Shown: piece after piece, positions 1 to 8,877 of the stretch
Numbering within the stretch: position 1 is the first letter of the stretch
Layout of the letters: each line of letters opens with the position of its first letter
Assembly: GCA_009780675.1 (NCBI GenBank)
Contig: WQZP01000010.1
Span: 1-64,000 of the forward strand
Direction of reading: 5' to 3'
DNA length: 64,000 nucleotides
Source of the DNA: Spirochaetaceae bacterium
GTDB taxonomy: Bacteria > Spirochaetota > Spirochaetia > CADAEX01
The notes under the pieces: model-generated
Databases searched by the model: none
What the model was told of the DNA's origin: nothing
Seen by the model: the letters and a program-made list of their open reading frames with translations, nothing else
Made by a program: the position numbers and the translations under genes

Positions 1-760
1 GGTGAGTTGATTTTCCGCAAATGCAACCTCCCCGATAGTAGTTACTCTATTGGGAATAGTTATGTTGGAGAGTTGATTTTCCATAAATGCCCCATTCCCG
101 ATAGTAGTTACTCTATTGCCAATTATTACATTGGTAAGCTGATTTTGTCGAAATGCTGCTACACCGATAGTAGTAACACTATTAGGAATAACTATGCTGG
201 CAAGTTGATTTCTCGCAAATGCCCCATTCCCGATAGTAGTTACTCTATTGCCAATTATTACGCTGGTGAGTTGATTTTCCGCAAATGCAACCTCCCCGAT
301 AGTAGTTACTCTATTGGGAATAGTTATGCTGGAGAGTTGATTCTGTCTAAATGCCCCATTCCCGATAGTGGTTACTCTATTGCCAATTATTACTCTGGTG
401 AGCTGGTTTTCCGCAAATGCCCTTTCTCCGATAGTAGTAACACTATTTGGAATGACTATGTTAGTGAGTTGATTATCATAAAATGCACCAAAATCGATAG
501 TAGTAACACTATTTGGAATGACTACGCTGGTGAGTTGATTTCTCGCAAATGTTGCTACCATGATAGTAGTAACACTATTGGGAATGGTTACGCTGGCAAG
601 TTGATTAATTGCAAATGCTCCTTCTCCGATAGCAGTAACACTGTTGGGAATGGTTACGCTGGTGAGTTGATTTTCCATAAATGCTGTTGCAGCGATAGTA
701 ATAACACTATCGGGAATAAGCACGCTGGTGAGTTGTTTTTCCGCAAATGCCTTATTACCA
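1..760 (-). repeat. Tandem 66-bp repeats encoding 22-residue LRRs
   Basis: The plus-strand landmark ATAGT recurs at 35, 101, 167, 233, 299, 365, 431, 497, 563, 629 and 695, exactly 66 bp apart, giving 11 near-identical units and a diverged one near 761. All units are in frame with the minus-strand BspA-like gene. The array continues off the left edge. Confidence 0.9.
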
Positions 761-951
761 ATTCCAATAACAGGCATTCCGTGTATTTGCGGAGGAATCC
801 GTACATCCGTATTTTTCCCAATATATTCGGTAATTACTGCGCCATGGCCAAATTTGACCCACCTGAAATCCTGCTCTTGGTCATATTGCTGCCCATACGC
901 CGTAAGAGCTGTTATAATCAGCACAACTAAAAATACTATTTTTTTGCTCAT
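1..951 (-). CDS. BspA-like leucine-rich-repeat surface protein (C-terminus beyond window)
   Basis: Read on the minus strand, one open frame runs from an ATG at 951 to the window edge (317 codons, no stop). AGGAAG lies about 8 nt before the ATG. Residues 1-20 are a signal peptide (basic MSKK, hydrophobic core, ending AYG). From about residue 50 the protein is a run of 22-residue leucine-rich repeats of the BspA/LRR_5 type, with pattern I-P-N-S-V-T-T-I-G-x-x-A-F-x-x-N-Q-L-T. In oral and gut treponemes and Bacteroidetes, such secreted proteins bind host matrix or other bacteria; that role is inferred here. The opposite strand is also open through the repeats, but its translation has no signal peptide and a composition expected of an antisense shadow. 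The attachment or anchor domain, if any, lies outside the window. Confidence 0.88.
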   Translation of the reverse strand, partial: MSKKIVFLVVLIITALTAYGQQYDQEQDFRWVKFGHGAVITEYIGKNTDVRIPPQIHGMPVIGIGNKAFAEKQLTSVLIPDSVITIAATAFMENQLTSVTIPNSVTAIGEGAFAINQLASVTIPNSVTTIMVATFARNQLTSVVIPNSVTTIDFGAFYDNQLTNIVIPNSVTTIGERAFAENQLTRVIIGNRVTTIGNGAFRQNQLSSITIPNRVTTIGEVAFAENQLTSVIIGNRVTTIGNGAFARNQLASIVIPNSVTTIGVAAFRQNQLTNVIIGNRVTTIGNGAFMENQLSNITIPNRVTTIGEVAFAENQLT

Positions 952-1242
952 AATTTGCTTCCTGATAAATGTTTTGCTGATATTAAATCATTCTGAGAAT
1001 ATTTTAGCCCTTCAATGTACCAGATTAATGTCACTCATACAAGACCACCCCATCACTTGCTATTTTGTGCTCTATATTCTCCCTATTTTCTGGATTATAT
1101 AGCCTTGACAACATTATGGTTACAAGAACAATGATATAATACTTTCATATTGAGTTATCCACAGAATTTTCAGCTAAGTAATGTTCACAAAAGCAAAAAA
1201 ATGTATAATCATGGAATATAATAGAAATATGGCAGGGAATAA
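952..1242. other. Intergenic region between bspA-like gene and pcnB
   Basis: This 291-bp AT-rich gap separates two divergent genes. I find no convincing reading frame in it. It holds a weak possible minus-strand promoter (TTGTAA at 1120-1125, 18-nt spacer, TATATA at 1096-1101) for the LRR gene. On the plus strand, TATAAT at 1217-1222 lies ahead of pcnB without a good -35 box. A perfect DnaA-box match (TTATCCACA, 1155-1163) stands alone. Confidence 0.5.
1096..1125 (-). promoter_or_regulatory. Possible promoter of the bspA-like gene
   Basis: On the minus strand TTGTAA (1125-1120), an 18-nt spacer and TATATA (1101-1096) would start a transcript near 1088, leaving a leader of about 135 nt before the ATG at 951. 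The boxes are imperfect and such matches are common in AT-rich DNA, so support is weak. Confidence 0.25.
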
Positions 1243-2406
1243 TTGATTGTCCGTTACGCAACCAATGACAAAGGCAAAACAGAAAAAATAGCTGAAATTT
1301 ATACAAAAGATGAGCATAAAATCGAGCCAGGAGATATAGATTCCCAGGCGCTTTTTATTTGCAATAAATTACGGCGAGCAGGTTATAAAGCTTATATTAT
1401 TGGCGGAGCTGTCCGCGATCTGCTTTTAAAAAAACAACCAAAAGATTTTGATATTGTAACTGATGCATATCCAACAGGTATTAGAAAACTATTCAGAGGC
1501 TCAAGAATCATAGGCAAACGATTCAAGCTTGTTCATGTCTGTTTTAGTAAAAATATTTATGAAGTTTCCACATTCAGGTCCAGCCGCAAGGAAAGCCATG
1601 GCAACAATAATTTTGGAACTATGGCAGAAGATGCGTGGAGAAGGGATTTTACAATAAATACCCTTTACTACTGCCCCAAAGAAGAACAAATAATAGATTT
1701 TACTGGTGGTTACAAAGATATAAAGAAAAAAGTTGTAAAACCTGTTATCCCCCTTAAAATGATTTTTATTGAAGACCCTGTAAGAATCATACGGGCAATA
1801 AAATATTCTGTAGTAGTTAATGGGAAACTCCCTTTTTTTCTAAAGCTAAGAATAAAAATGCATGCAAAAGAACTTACTTATTGTTCTTCATCAAGGCTTA
1901 CCGAAGAAGCTATTAAAATAATGAAAACAGGATGCGCTTCCATTATTTTTAAGAAGCTTTCATCTTTTGGTATTCTAAAACTAATTTTTCCAAGTATTTA
2001 CAATATCCAAAAAAATAGCTGGTTCTATGAAGTCCTAAATAATTTTGATAATGAAATAAAAAATGGCACATTATCCAGGGGAGAAATATCTGTTCTTCTT
2101 TGCCCTTTGATTGAAAATTTTATACTTACCAACCTTAATCCAAATAATGACCCTGTAAAAACAATGAAAGAAGTTATGGAAGAAGTAAAGTCTTTTCTAA
2201 AGCCCCTAACTCCTCCAAATGATGATATTGCCGAAGCTATAAAAAATATATTTAAAAGAAATAATATTAAACTGAAGAATATTTATAGCGCAAGACCCAA
2301 AGGTGAAAACATAAGACACAAGGGCGAAAGCGTAAGATCCAGGAGCGGAAGGGCTAACGCAGAAAAAGCTAAACCCGAAAGAGCCAGGCCTGTCAAACAA
2401 AAATAA
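1243..2406 (+). CDS. pcnB: Poly(A) polymerase / CCA-adding-type nucleotidyltransferase
   Basis: This 387-residue class II nucleotidyltransferase adds nucleotides to RNA 3' ends. The head-domain signature GGAVRD is at residues 54-59 and the metal-binding DFDIVT at 68-73. The region IIGKRFKLVHV that follows resembles the PcnB subgroup, as do RRDFTINTLYY and IEDPVRIIRAI. The C-terminal 35 or so residues are strongly basic (repeated K/R-rich segments), as in poly(A) polymerases that bind RNA through their tail. The start is a TTG preceded by AGGG; no in-frame ATG lies upstream before a stop. Sequence alone cannot separate poly(A) polymerase from a CCA- or A-adding enzyme; the IIGKRFKL motif favours the former. 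Confidence 0.85.
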   Translation: MIVRYATNDKGKTEKIAEIYTKDEHKIEPGDIDSQALFICNKLRRAGYKAYIIGGAVRDLLLKKQPKDFDIVTDAYPTGIRKLFRGSRIIGKRFKLVHVCFSKNIYEVSTFRSSRKESHGNNNFGTMAEDAWRRDFTINTLYYCPKEEQIIDFTGGYKDIKKKVVKPVIPLKMIFIEDPVRIIRAIKYSVVVNGKLPFFLKLRIKMHAKELTYCSSSRLTEEAIKIMKTGCASIIFKKLSSFGILKLIFPSIYNIQKNSWFYEVLNNFDNEIKNGTLSRGEISVLLCPLIENFILTNLNPNNDPVKTMKEVMEEVKSFLKPLTPPNDDIAEAIKNIFKRNNIKLKNIYSARPKGENIRHKGESVRSRSGRANAEKAKPERARPVKQK

Positions 2407-2431
2407 TTGAAAAAATAAGTTAGATCATATT

Positions 2432-3292
2432 TTACGTTTTGATAAAGTTTTCGATTTTAAGATTTATTTCCTTAACGATTATGCCCGCGTGTCTTTCCAT
2501 GCTGCTTATAAGATACTGCTGAAACCCATGCACTTTGCCCGATATCTGCATCATATAAGGGAGTTTCAAATATAATTTTAGCGTATAACCATCTGCATTA
2601 AATTTTACTTTTACTTTATATATTCTGATTAACGGGTCATACTCATTCGCGCAATGGCTTAACATCTGGTAAAGCGCTGTTTCCGACATAGTTACAACAC
2701 CTTTCTTTTCAGCAAAGCTGGGCTGAACAACTGTTTTTTCAAACCCTTTTGGCTTGGTGGAGAAAAAGGTTTTTTTCATAAAAACTTTTATTGAGTTGGA
2801 AAAAATATTTGAATAGTCTTTCTGTATTACAACAGAAGGGACAGGAATTATATGCTTACCTTCGGTGTTTCTGGAATGTATTGCCCTGCTTATTTCTTCT
2901 TTAGTTGCAATATCTTCTATCCTGATAATTTTTGAAGGTTGGGGCAGTTTCAGTTTTTTTGCAATCTTGCCTACCATTTTATCTGATGTCCCTATTATGA
3001 GTATACTTCCGAATTTTGTTTTCTTTAAAGCTTTTAGCACTTCGTTTCTGTGGTCAGGGTCATCAAAAAGAGCAGTTTTTACTGCTGTAAGAAAAGCATC
3101 TTCTTTTTTTGCTGATTTGCCTGCAATAATATTATCTTCTTTTATAAGAAGTCCATCATCTATAATAAGGTCAATATCATATTTTTCAGCAATAAGTTTC
3201 GCCCTAAAGCTTTTTCCTGTTCCGCTTCTTCCAACAAGGGCAAAAACCTTTACTCCTAAAAAAAACCATTTGAGGTAGCGAAAGATGTTCAT
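2432..3292 (-). CDS. P-loop nucleotide-binding protein with Asp23-like C-terminal domain
   Basis: The 286-residue protein has a Walker A motif GRSGTGKS at residues 21-28 directly after a hydrophobic N-terminus, then a region predicted to detect and bind a nucleotide. Its last 90 or so residues alternate beta strands and helices like the Asp23/DUF322 fold (V-K-V-K-F pattern, G-K-V-H-G-F-Q-Q-Y, ending V-K-E-I-N-L-K-I-E). Asp23-family proteins in Gram-positives are membrane-associated cell-envelope stress proteins. The combination with a P-loop is unusual; its function is unknown. No Shine-Dalgarno precedes the ATG. Instead TATATT (minus strand, 3305-3300) lies 7 nt upstream, suggesting a leaderless transcript. 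Converges with pcnB, with only 25 bp between stops. Confidence 0.7.
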   Translation of the reverse strand: MNIFRYLKWFFLGVKVFALVGRSGTGKSFRAKLIAEKYDIDLIIDDGLLIKEDNIIAGKSAKKEDAFLTAVKTALFDDPDHRNEVLKALKKTKFGSILIIGTSDKMVGKIAKKLKLPQPSKIIRIEDIATKEEISRAIHSRNTEGKHIIPVPSVVIQKDYSNIFSNSIKVFMKKTFFSTKPKGFEKTVVQPSFAEKKGVVTMSETALYQMLSHCANEYDPLIRIYKVKVKFNADGYTLKLYLKLPYMMQISGKVHGFQQYLISSMERHAGIIVKEINLKIENFIKT

Positions 3293-3329
3293 ATTATAAA
3301 ATATATAACATAAAATTCAAAAAAAACAG

Positions 3330-4340
3330 CTAAATAAAGATAAATAATTTTTTAATATTAGCCTTTGTAAATAGGGTGTTTATTTTATTCATAAATAAGT
3401 GGGGCAGCGGCGCTGTTATTGTATCAAACCCAAGTTCTTTGCTTTCTTCTTTATCTTTTATCTCTATTTTCCAGCAATGAAGCAGAAAGCCGCAATGTTT
3501 TCCCAAATCTAAAGCAGCTCCCCCATACTTTTTATCTCCAGAGAGCGGAAACCCATGCATGGAACACTGCTTTCTTATCTGCCGGTACCTGCCTGTTTCA
3601 ATTTCTACCAGCGCAAGAGTATGTCCTGATGAATATAATAAAGGCTCTATATGGGTTATTGCTTCTTTAGATTTGTTATCATGAGCCTCTTTGTCTGTTT
3701 CTTCGCGCGCCAGAAAATCTTTCCATGTGCAATTTTTTGACAAATGGCCATCAAGAAGAGCAATATACTTTTTAATAAACTTTTTTTTCCTTAAAAAAAG
3801 GGTAAATATCCTTGCCCCCTCTATTGATTTACTAAAAAAAACAATTCCCGAAGTTTCCTTATCCAGCCTGTGAAGTGGAGCAGGTGAAAATGCAAGTGAC
3901 TGTTGCGTTTTTTCAATAAGCAGATCTTTTACTGCATCATCCAGTGTTGCGCCTGTGGCGCCAGCATGGATCAAAATTCCCGAAGGTTTATTGACTGCAA
4001 TAAATAAACTATTTTCAAACAATATTTCAATTTTTAACTTGCTAAAATCAGAATTAATGCCCTTTTTCTCTTTTTTTAAACTGATTTTTTCAATATCTGT
4101 TTTAACAATTTCTGCAAGTGATTTATGTATATCAATAGAATCGCCTGTATTAATACGGTTTCCAGAAGCTGTTTTTTTTCCATTTATCCTTATCCTGGCC
4201 AAACGTATCTCTTTATAAATCGATCCAAGAGAAAGTGATGGAATAATTGTTCTTATTATTCTATCTACTCTTTTATTATTGTCGTCATTGCCTGCTGTTC
4301 CAATTTTTATAAAACTACTTAACTTATTACTACTTGACAT
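3330..4340 (-). CDS. RluA-family 23S rRNA pseudouridine synthase
   Basis: This 336-residue protein isomerises uridine to pseudouridine in rRNA. An N-terminal S4-type RNA-binding domain (about residues 20-75, with I-R-L-A-R-I-R-I-N-G-K) is followed by the catalytic domain, with V-N-K-P-S-G at 116-121 and the active-site motif HRLDKETSG at 157-165 (catalytic Asp160). A Y-R-Q-I-R-K-Q motif follows near residue 255. Length and domain order match RluC/RluD enzymes. GGGAAAGA before the ATG serves as ribosome-binding site. The specific uridine target cannot be told from sequence. Its 5' end faces the DUF212 gene, with a short shared divergent region. Confidence 0.88.
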   Translation of the reverse strand: MSSSNKLSSFIKIGTAGNDDNNKRVDRIIRTIIPSLSLGSIYKEIRLARIRINGKKTASGNRINTGDSIDIHKSLAEIVKTDIEKISLKKEKKGINSDFSKLKIEILFENSLFIAVNKPSGILIHAGATGATLDDAVKDLLIEKTQQSLAFSPAPLHRLDKETSGIVFFSKSIEGARIFTLFLRKKKFIKKYIALLDGHLSKNCTWKDFLAREETDKEAHDNKSKEAITHIEPLLYSSGHTLALVEIETGRYRQIRKQCSMHGFPLSGDKKYGGAALDLGKHCGFLLHCWKIEIKDKEESKELGFDTITAPLPHLFMNKINTLFTKANIKKLFIFI

Positions 4341-4372
4341 TCATCTCTTTCCCGTTGGACTATTTGTATATT

Positions 4373-4849
4373 ATGCAGGAATATCAATATTCCAACAATA
4401 TTTTTTATAATCCTATTTTTCTTGCCACAGTTTTTAGCTGGTTTTTTACCCAGTTTGTAAAAACTATAATTATCATTATATTACAACCAGGTCAAATGCC
4501 AATAAGGTATTATCTTGGTATACTTTTATGGAAAACAGGGGGAATGCCTTCAAGCCATTCTGCGGTTGCCACAGCGCTTGCAACATCAATTGGGTTCAGC
4601 GAAGGGTTTAATTCTACTGTTTTTATTGCTTGTTCTGCGTATGGTCTTCTTGTGTTAAGAGATGCTGTTGGTGTAAGGCGCTCTGCAGGAATTCAGGCAA
4701 GAACTCTAAATAAGCTTGGTTTAGATCTTCATGATAAATTAGATATAGACTATAAGCCAGTAAAGGAAATAAGTGGCCATTCAGTTTCTGAAGTTTTGAT
4801 AGGCATTGTACTTGGTTTTTTTATAGCTGTTGCTTTTAGTGTTCTCTAG
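4373..4849 (+). CDS. DUF212 / divergent PAP2-family membrane protein
   Basis: A 158-residue membrane protein of the DUF212 (YuiD-like, divergent PAP2) family. It carries the hallmark KTGGMPSSHSA segment plus a late G-H-S-V-S-E-V motif, resembling acid-phosphatase/phosphatidic-acid-phosphatase active sites. Substrate is unknown. Hydrophobic segments lie near the N-terminus, around V-F-I-A-C-S-A-Y-G and at the C-terminus. I place the start at the ATG at 4373. The frame remains open to a TTG at 4334, but that TTG is the first half of a TTGACA hexamer and lies inside the divergent rlu-type gene. Lies 13 bp before the next gene, so probably co-transcribed with the Rnf operon. Confidence 0.75.
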   Translation: MQEYQYSNNIFYNPIFLATVFSWFFTQFVKTIIIIILQPGQMPIRYYLGILLWKTGGMPSSHSAVATALATSIGFSEGFNSTVFIACSAYGLLVLRDAVGVRRSAGIQARTLNKLGLDLHDKLDIDYKPVKEISGHSVSEVLIGIVLGFFIAVAFSVL

Positions 4850-4862
4850 GCTTTAGGGCATT

Positions 4863-6458
4863 ATGAAAAAACTTGAAAATCAATCTAAAAAAATAGCTTA
4901 TTTTACCCTTTTATTAGCAATCCTTTTTTCATATCTTGCAATTTCAAATGTCAGGAATGTTAATATAAATATAATAGGGTGGGAAGGTTTTCATATTCTG
5001 CTTGTGGAAAATAGTGTAGATGACACAATATATACAAAGCTTCAGGCAAGCGGTTTTTTTGATGAAATCATTTCAAAATATAACACAAAAGTTGCATATA
5101 GTGATTATAACACTTTATCTTATACTACCGTTGATAAAATCGAACAGCGATTTAATCCTTTGGATCCCCGTTTTGATAATTTCATGAGAAATATCCCCAG
5201 GTATTTTCAAGGTTATATATATAATAAGCCAGCGTCTGTTTATTATTTAAGGACAGAAGCTGGTTATAGCCAAACATCTGCTGTTATCAATTCTATTTTA
5301 GGCAACAATTATAACTGGGTAATCCCAAAGTATGAAAACCATCAGTTAAATTATGTATTGCTTTTTTTATATATATTAATTCTTTTGGTATTCATATATA
5401 ATAGTAAAAAACAGTGGTTTTTATATCTATTGTATGCAATTCCATGGGCTTTTCTTGTCCATTTGAATGGAAAAATCTATTTTTTCCCTGCCATAGTTAT
5501 GCTTTTTATATTAATGCTCTTTTTATTTATTGAAAAGGAAGTTGTAAAGGAGTATATCAATAATAAAGCTGTTTCTTTAAAAAAATATCTTCATATAAAA
5601 GCTGTTTTAATAGCTGTTATTACTATTTTTTCTTTTATATTACCTAAAATAATTTTCTGGGGCAGTCCTGATTCTTATATAGCGCCAATATTTATACTAT
5701 TATATGGGCTTTGTTTTATTACATCGCGGCTTTTTTTTACATATCACAGGGTTACAGGGTATTCTCACAAGATATTCTATGCCACTCAAATAAGAAAAGA
5801 AGAAAAACTTACTATTTTATCTTTAAATGTAAAATCTTTTATTTTGATATATTTTTTACTTGCAGCAGCTTTACCTTTTTACCTTTTTAATACAGGAAGT
5901 AAAAACCTAAAATACCCTGTTCCTGTTGCAACACATAAATACCCGGAATCAGGATTAACTCTGGAATTTCTTGGGAAAGTATCAGCAAAAAACGCAAAAA
6001 ACAACTATTTACCTGGTTATTGTGAATATATAAAACATTTGGCATATCAAATAAGACTTCCTTTCAGGATAGATTTCTCAATGCCTTTCAATAATGAAGA
6101 GATAACAATATCGCACTATTATTTTGAAAAAAATAACTATAATAGAGAAAAAATAGTAGTTAACCGGTTTACAGATGTGTGGTTAAATGATAATTTAAGA
6201 ACCAGTATAGGTGGTGGAATTACTCGTCTGATGGTGTCTGGTAGTGGATTGATTCAGGCAGAATCTGGCACAGTGGTGCTGGATGTTCCTCTCTTTATAA
6301 TTCCTTTAATTTTTGTTATTTTATATCCAATATTATTTTATTATCTATTTTTTAAAGAATTATATAATGTAATAAAGGGTCTAAAAAAATCACAAATTTA
6401 TGGAACTAAAAAAAAGATTATACCTTTAATTAAAAGGAGAAAACAGCAAGCGGCATGA
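4863..6458 (+). CDS. Conserved membrane protein upstream of rnfC
   Basis: I do not recognise a named family. The 531-residue protein has an N-terminal membrane anchor (residues about 10-28), an extracytoplasmic domain of roughly 130 residues, then several membrane spans (about 165-330). A second extracytoplasmic domain follows (about 345-465) and a final span near 480-500 with a basic tail (K-K-K-I-I-P-L-I-K-R-R-K). The stop overlaps the rnfC start by 4 bp (ATGA), so it is translationally coupled to the Rnf complex. An accessory or assembly role for Rnf is an inference from position only. Confidence 0.7.
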   Translation: MKKLENQSKKIAYFTLLLAILFSYLAISNVRNVNINIIGWEGFHILLVENSVDDTIYTKLQASGFFDEIISKYNTKVAYSDYNTLSYTTVDKIEQRFNPLDPRFDNFMRNIPRYFQGYIYNKPASVYYLRTEAGYSQTSAVINSILGNNYNWVIPKYENHQLNYVLLFLYILILLVFIYNSKKQWFLYLLYAIPWAFLVHLNGKIYFFPAIVMLFILMLFLFIEKEVVKEYINNKAVSLKKYLHIKAVLIAVITIFSFILPKIIFWGSPDSYIAPIFILLYGLCFITSRLFFTYHRVTGYSHKIFYATQIRKEEKLTILSLNVKSFILIYFLLAAALPFYLFNTGSKNLKYPVPVATHKYPESGLTLEFLGKVSAKNAKNNYLPGYCEYIKHLAYQIRLPFRIDFSMPFNNEEITISHYYFEKNNYNREKIVVNRFTDVWLNDNLRTSIGGGITRLMVSGSGLIQAESGTVVLDVPLFIIPLIFVILYPILFYYLFFKELYNVIKGLKKSQIYGTKKKIIPLIKRRKQQAA

Positions 6459-7786
6459 AATCATTAAAAACTTTTTCAAAAGGTGGTATTCATCCCGGAG
6501 ATTGTAAAGAGCTGACAAATAAGGAAGCAGTAAAAAATGCGGCAATTAAAAGCACTCTTATTGTTCCAATGTCTCAGCATATAGGCGCTCCGTCAGAATG
6601 CCTGGTCAATCCTGGCGACGAGGTAAAGGAAGGTATGCTGATTGGAAAAGCTGCGGGCTTTATATCAGCCAATATTCATTCACCTGCACCAGGTGTTGTA
6701 AAAGAAGTTACAGATATTTTTTTGGCAAGTGGAGCGAAATCCAAAGCAGTTGTTATTGAGCCTTCCGGCGAATTTGACCAGCTTGGGAAAATAGTAACAC
6801 CAATTGACTGGACAGGGATGAGCATAAAAGAGCTTCAGGATAAAATTCTTGAATCTGGAATTGTTGGTCTTGGTGGCGCAGCATTCCCTTCAAATGTAAA
6901 GTTTACAATTCCCTCAGATGCAAAGATAGAATCTCTTGTAATAAATGGAGTTGAGTGCGAACCATACCTTACTGCAGATCACAGGCTTATGCTTGAAAAA
7001 ACCGAAGAAATTTTTAAAGGCCTTGAGATATTGTCAAAAATATTAAGTCCGGAAAAAATCTATATTGGGATAGAAGCAAACAAGCCAGATGCAATTGAAA
7101 AAATGGAAAAACTTGCTCTTGAAAAAGGGACAGGGATCGAGATTGTTCCGCTTAAATTAAAATATCCCCAAGGGGACGAAAAGCAGCTTTTAAAAGCTGT
7201 TATAGATAAAGAAGTTCCATCCGGAAAGCTTCCGCTACATATTGGAGCTGTAGTTACAAACGTAGGTACTGTGTTTGCAATTTACGAAGCTATTGTATTT
7301 GGCAAACCTCTTATTGAAAGAATTGTGACTGTAAGTGGTAAAGGCATTAAAAAACCTTCTAATCTAAAAGTAAGGATCGGTACAAAAGTTGGAGACCTTA
7401 TTGAGGATTGCGGTGGTTTGACAGACGATGCTGTAAGTATTGTAATGGGTGGTCCAATGATGGGTTTTTCAATGGTAAGCCTTGACACCCCTGTAACAAA
7501 AGGGACATCTGGTATTCTTGCATTGACCCAAAAAGAGATTTGCAAAGGAAAAGAAACAGCTTGTCTTATGTGCGGCAGATGCGTAAAAGCTTGTCCTATA
7601 GGGCTTATGCCTACAAGATTATATAAAAAAATTGCATACAGGATGTATGAAGAAGCAATGCGTATGAACTTAATGGATTGCAAAGAGTGCGGCTGTTGTG
7701 GTTATGTGTGTCCTGCAAATGTTCCACTTGTGCAGGGATTCAGGCTTGGGAAAAAAATGGCTAATAAACAGAAGGTGAAATCATGA
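6455..7786 (+). CDS. rnfC: Rnf electron transport complex subunit C
   Basis: RnfC is the peripheral NADH-binding, iron-sulfur subunit of the Rnf complex, which couples ferredoxin:NAD+ electron transfer to Na+ or H+ pumping. The N-terminus has the typical F-S-K-G-G-I-H-P-G opening. A glycine-rich nucleotide/FMN-binding region (G-L-G-G-A-A-F-P-S and N-G-V-E-C-E-P) lies around residues 135-175. Two [4Fe-4S] cysteine motifs stand at the C-terminus, CLMCGRCVKACP from 370 and CKECGCCGYVCP from 409. Length (443 aa) is normal for anaerobe-type RnfC. Start overlaps the upstream stop by 4 bp, and its own stop overlaps rnfD likewise. Confidence 0.96.
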   Translation: MKSLKTFSKGGIHPGDCKELTNKEAVKNAAIKSTLIVPMSQHIGAPSECLVNPGDEVKEGMLIGKAAGFISANIHSPAPGVVKEVTDIFLASGAKSKAVVIEPSGEFDQLGKIVTPIDWTGMSIKELQDKILESGIVGLGGAAFPSNVKFTIPSDAKIESLVINGVECEPYLTADHRLMLEKTEEIFKGLEILSKILSPEKIYIGIEANKPDAIEKMEKLALEKGTGIEIVPLKLKYPQGDEKQLLKAVIDKEVPSGKLPLHIGAVVTNVGTVFAIYEAIVFGKPLIERIVTVSGKGIKKPSNLKVRIGTKVGDLIEDCGGLTDDAVSIVMGGPMMGFSMVSLDTPVTKGTSGILALTQKEICKGKETACLMCGRCVKACPIGLMPTRLYKKIAYRMYEEAMRMNLMDCKECGCCGYVCPANVPLVQGFRLGKKMANKQKVKS

Positions 7787-8877
7787 GCAGTGATAATAAA
7801 TTTACTATAGCAACTTCGCCCCACATTCATCATAAAGATACAACTTCAAGGATTATGCTGGATGTTATTATTGCGCTTATTCCAGCTGGAATCTGGTCAA
7901 TCTATGTTTTTGGAATGAGATCATTTGTTGTAATTGGGGTGTCAATAATTGCTGCAGTTTTGTGTGAATATATAATGATCCGGGTAATGAAAAGAGGGTC
8001 AATATGTGATTTATCAGCAGTTTTAACAGGAATTTTGATTGGGTATAATTTGCCTACAGATGTTCCTCTTTATGTAGCTGTTGCTGCGTCTGCGTTTGCA
8101 ATACTTTTAATTAAATGGGCGTTTGGCGGACTTGGAGCGAATATAATGAACCCCGCGCTTGCAGGGAGATGTTTTGTCCTCTTCTCATGGACAGGGGCAA
8201 TGACAACATGGAAGGCTCCTTCAACAAATATAGCTATTGATACACTAGGTGGAGCATCTCCTCTTGGTTATCTTAAAACATCGCTCGCAGATCTTTCAGA
8301 AAGTGTTTCAGGGCCAATTGCTATTTTGGCTGATTATCCAAAAAGTGAAAGTTCAATTGCAATGTCTGAATGGGTCAGTTCATCGTTTGGTCCAGCTATA
8401 GATCCCCATTATTTTGACCTTTTCTTTGGCCATGTTTCAGGCTCTCTTGGAGAAGTTTCTGCTTTTCTCCTTTTGATCGGAGCAGCTTATCTTTTTGCCA
8501 GAAGAGTAATTACATGGGAAATACCCATGTCATACGTGGTTTCATTCGGGATTCTGATATGGATTTTTGATGGATTAAGATTTGGTAACGGGTTTTTTAC
8601 TGGTGATGTTGCTTTCCATGTATTGTCAGGAGGGTTGATACTTGGCGCTTTCTTCATGGCTACAGATATGGTCACATCTCCGCTTACACCAAAAGGACAA
8701 ATAATTTTTGGAATAGGTTGTGGATTTCTAACTTTTCTGATCCGGGTTTATGGCTCACTACCAGAGGGTGTTTCTCTTGCAATTATTATAATGAATCTTT
8801 TTGTAGCCCTGCTTGATAGAGCAACAGCTCCCAAGATTTTTGGATTTGTCCCTAAGGAGGGGGTAAAGAAGAAATGA
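7783..8877 (+). CDS. rnfD: Rnf electron transport complex subunit D
   Basis: A 364-residue membrane subunit with about nine to ten hydrophobic spans. RnfD normally carries FMN bound through a phosphoester to a Thr in an (S/T)GAT-like motif. Here the equivalent stretch, DTLGGASPL at 153-161, has Ser159 at the attachment position. N-P-A-L-A-G-R and the late D-M-V-T-S-P-L-T-P-K-G loop are typical of NqrB/RnfD proteins. Overlaps rnfC and rnfG by 4 bp each. Confidence 0.95.
   Translation: MSSDNKFTIATSPHIHHKDTTSRIMLDVIIALIPAGIWSIYVFGMRSFVVIGVSIIAAVLCEYIMIRVMKRGSICDLSAVLTGILIGYNLPTDVPLYVAVAASAFAILLIKWAFGGLGANIMNPALAGRCFVLFSWTGAMTTWKAPSTNIAIDTLGGASPLGYLKTSLADLSESVSGPIAILADYPKSESSIAMSEWVSSSFGPAIDPHYFDLFFGHVSGSLGEVSAFLLLIGAAYLFARRVITWEIPMSYVVSFGILIWIFDGLRFGNGFFTGDVAFHVLSGGLILGAFFMATDMVTSPLTPKGQIIFGIGCGFLTFLIRVYGSLPEGVSLAIIIMNLFVALLDRATAPKIFGFVPKEGVKKK

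Noticed and set aside
7-930. Plus-strand frame of 307 codons with C-x-x-x-D-S repeats
   Set aside because: It is the antisense of the 66-bp LRR repeats. The minus strand gives a signal peptide, ribosome-binding site and a recognised fold; the plus frame has none of these.
1105-1140. Plus-strand TTGACA-TATAAT promoter for pcnB
   Set aside because: The two hexamers are 24 nt apart, too far for a sigma-70 promoter.
1155-1163. DnaA box / replication origin
   Set aside because: A single perfect 9-mer in 64 kb is expected by chance, with no cluster, dnaA or dnaN nearby.
4334-4372. TTG at 4334 as the start of the DUF212 gene
   Set aside because: The TTG is part of a TTGACA hexamer and lies within the divergent gene; the ATG at 4373 gives a normal family N-terminus.
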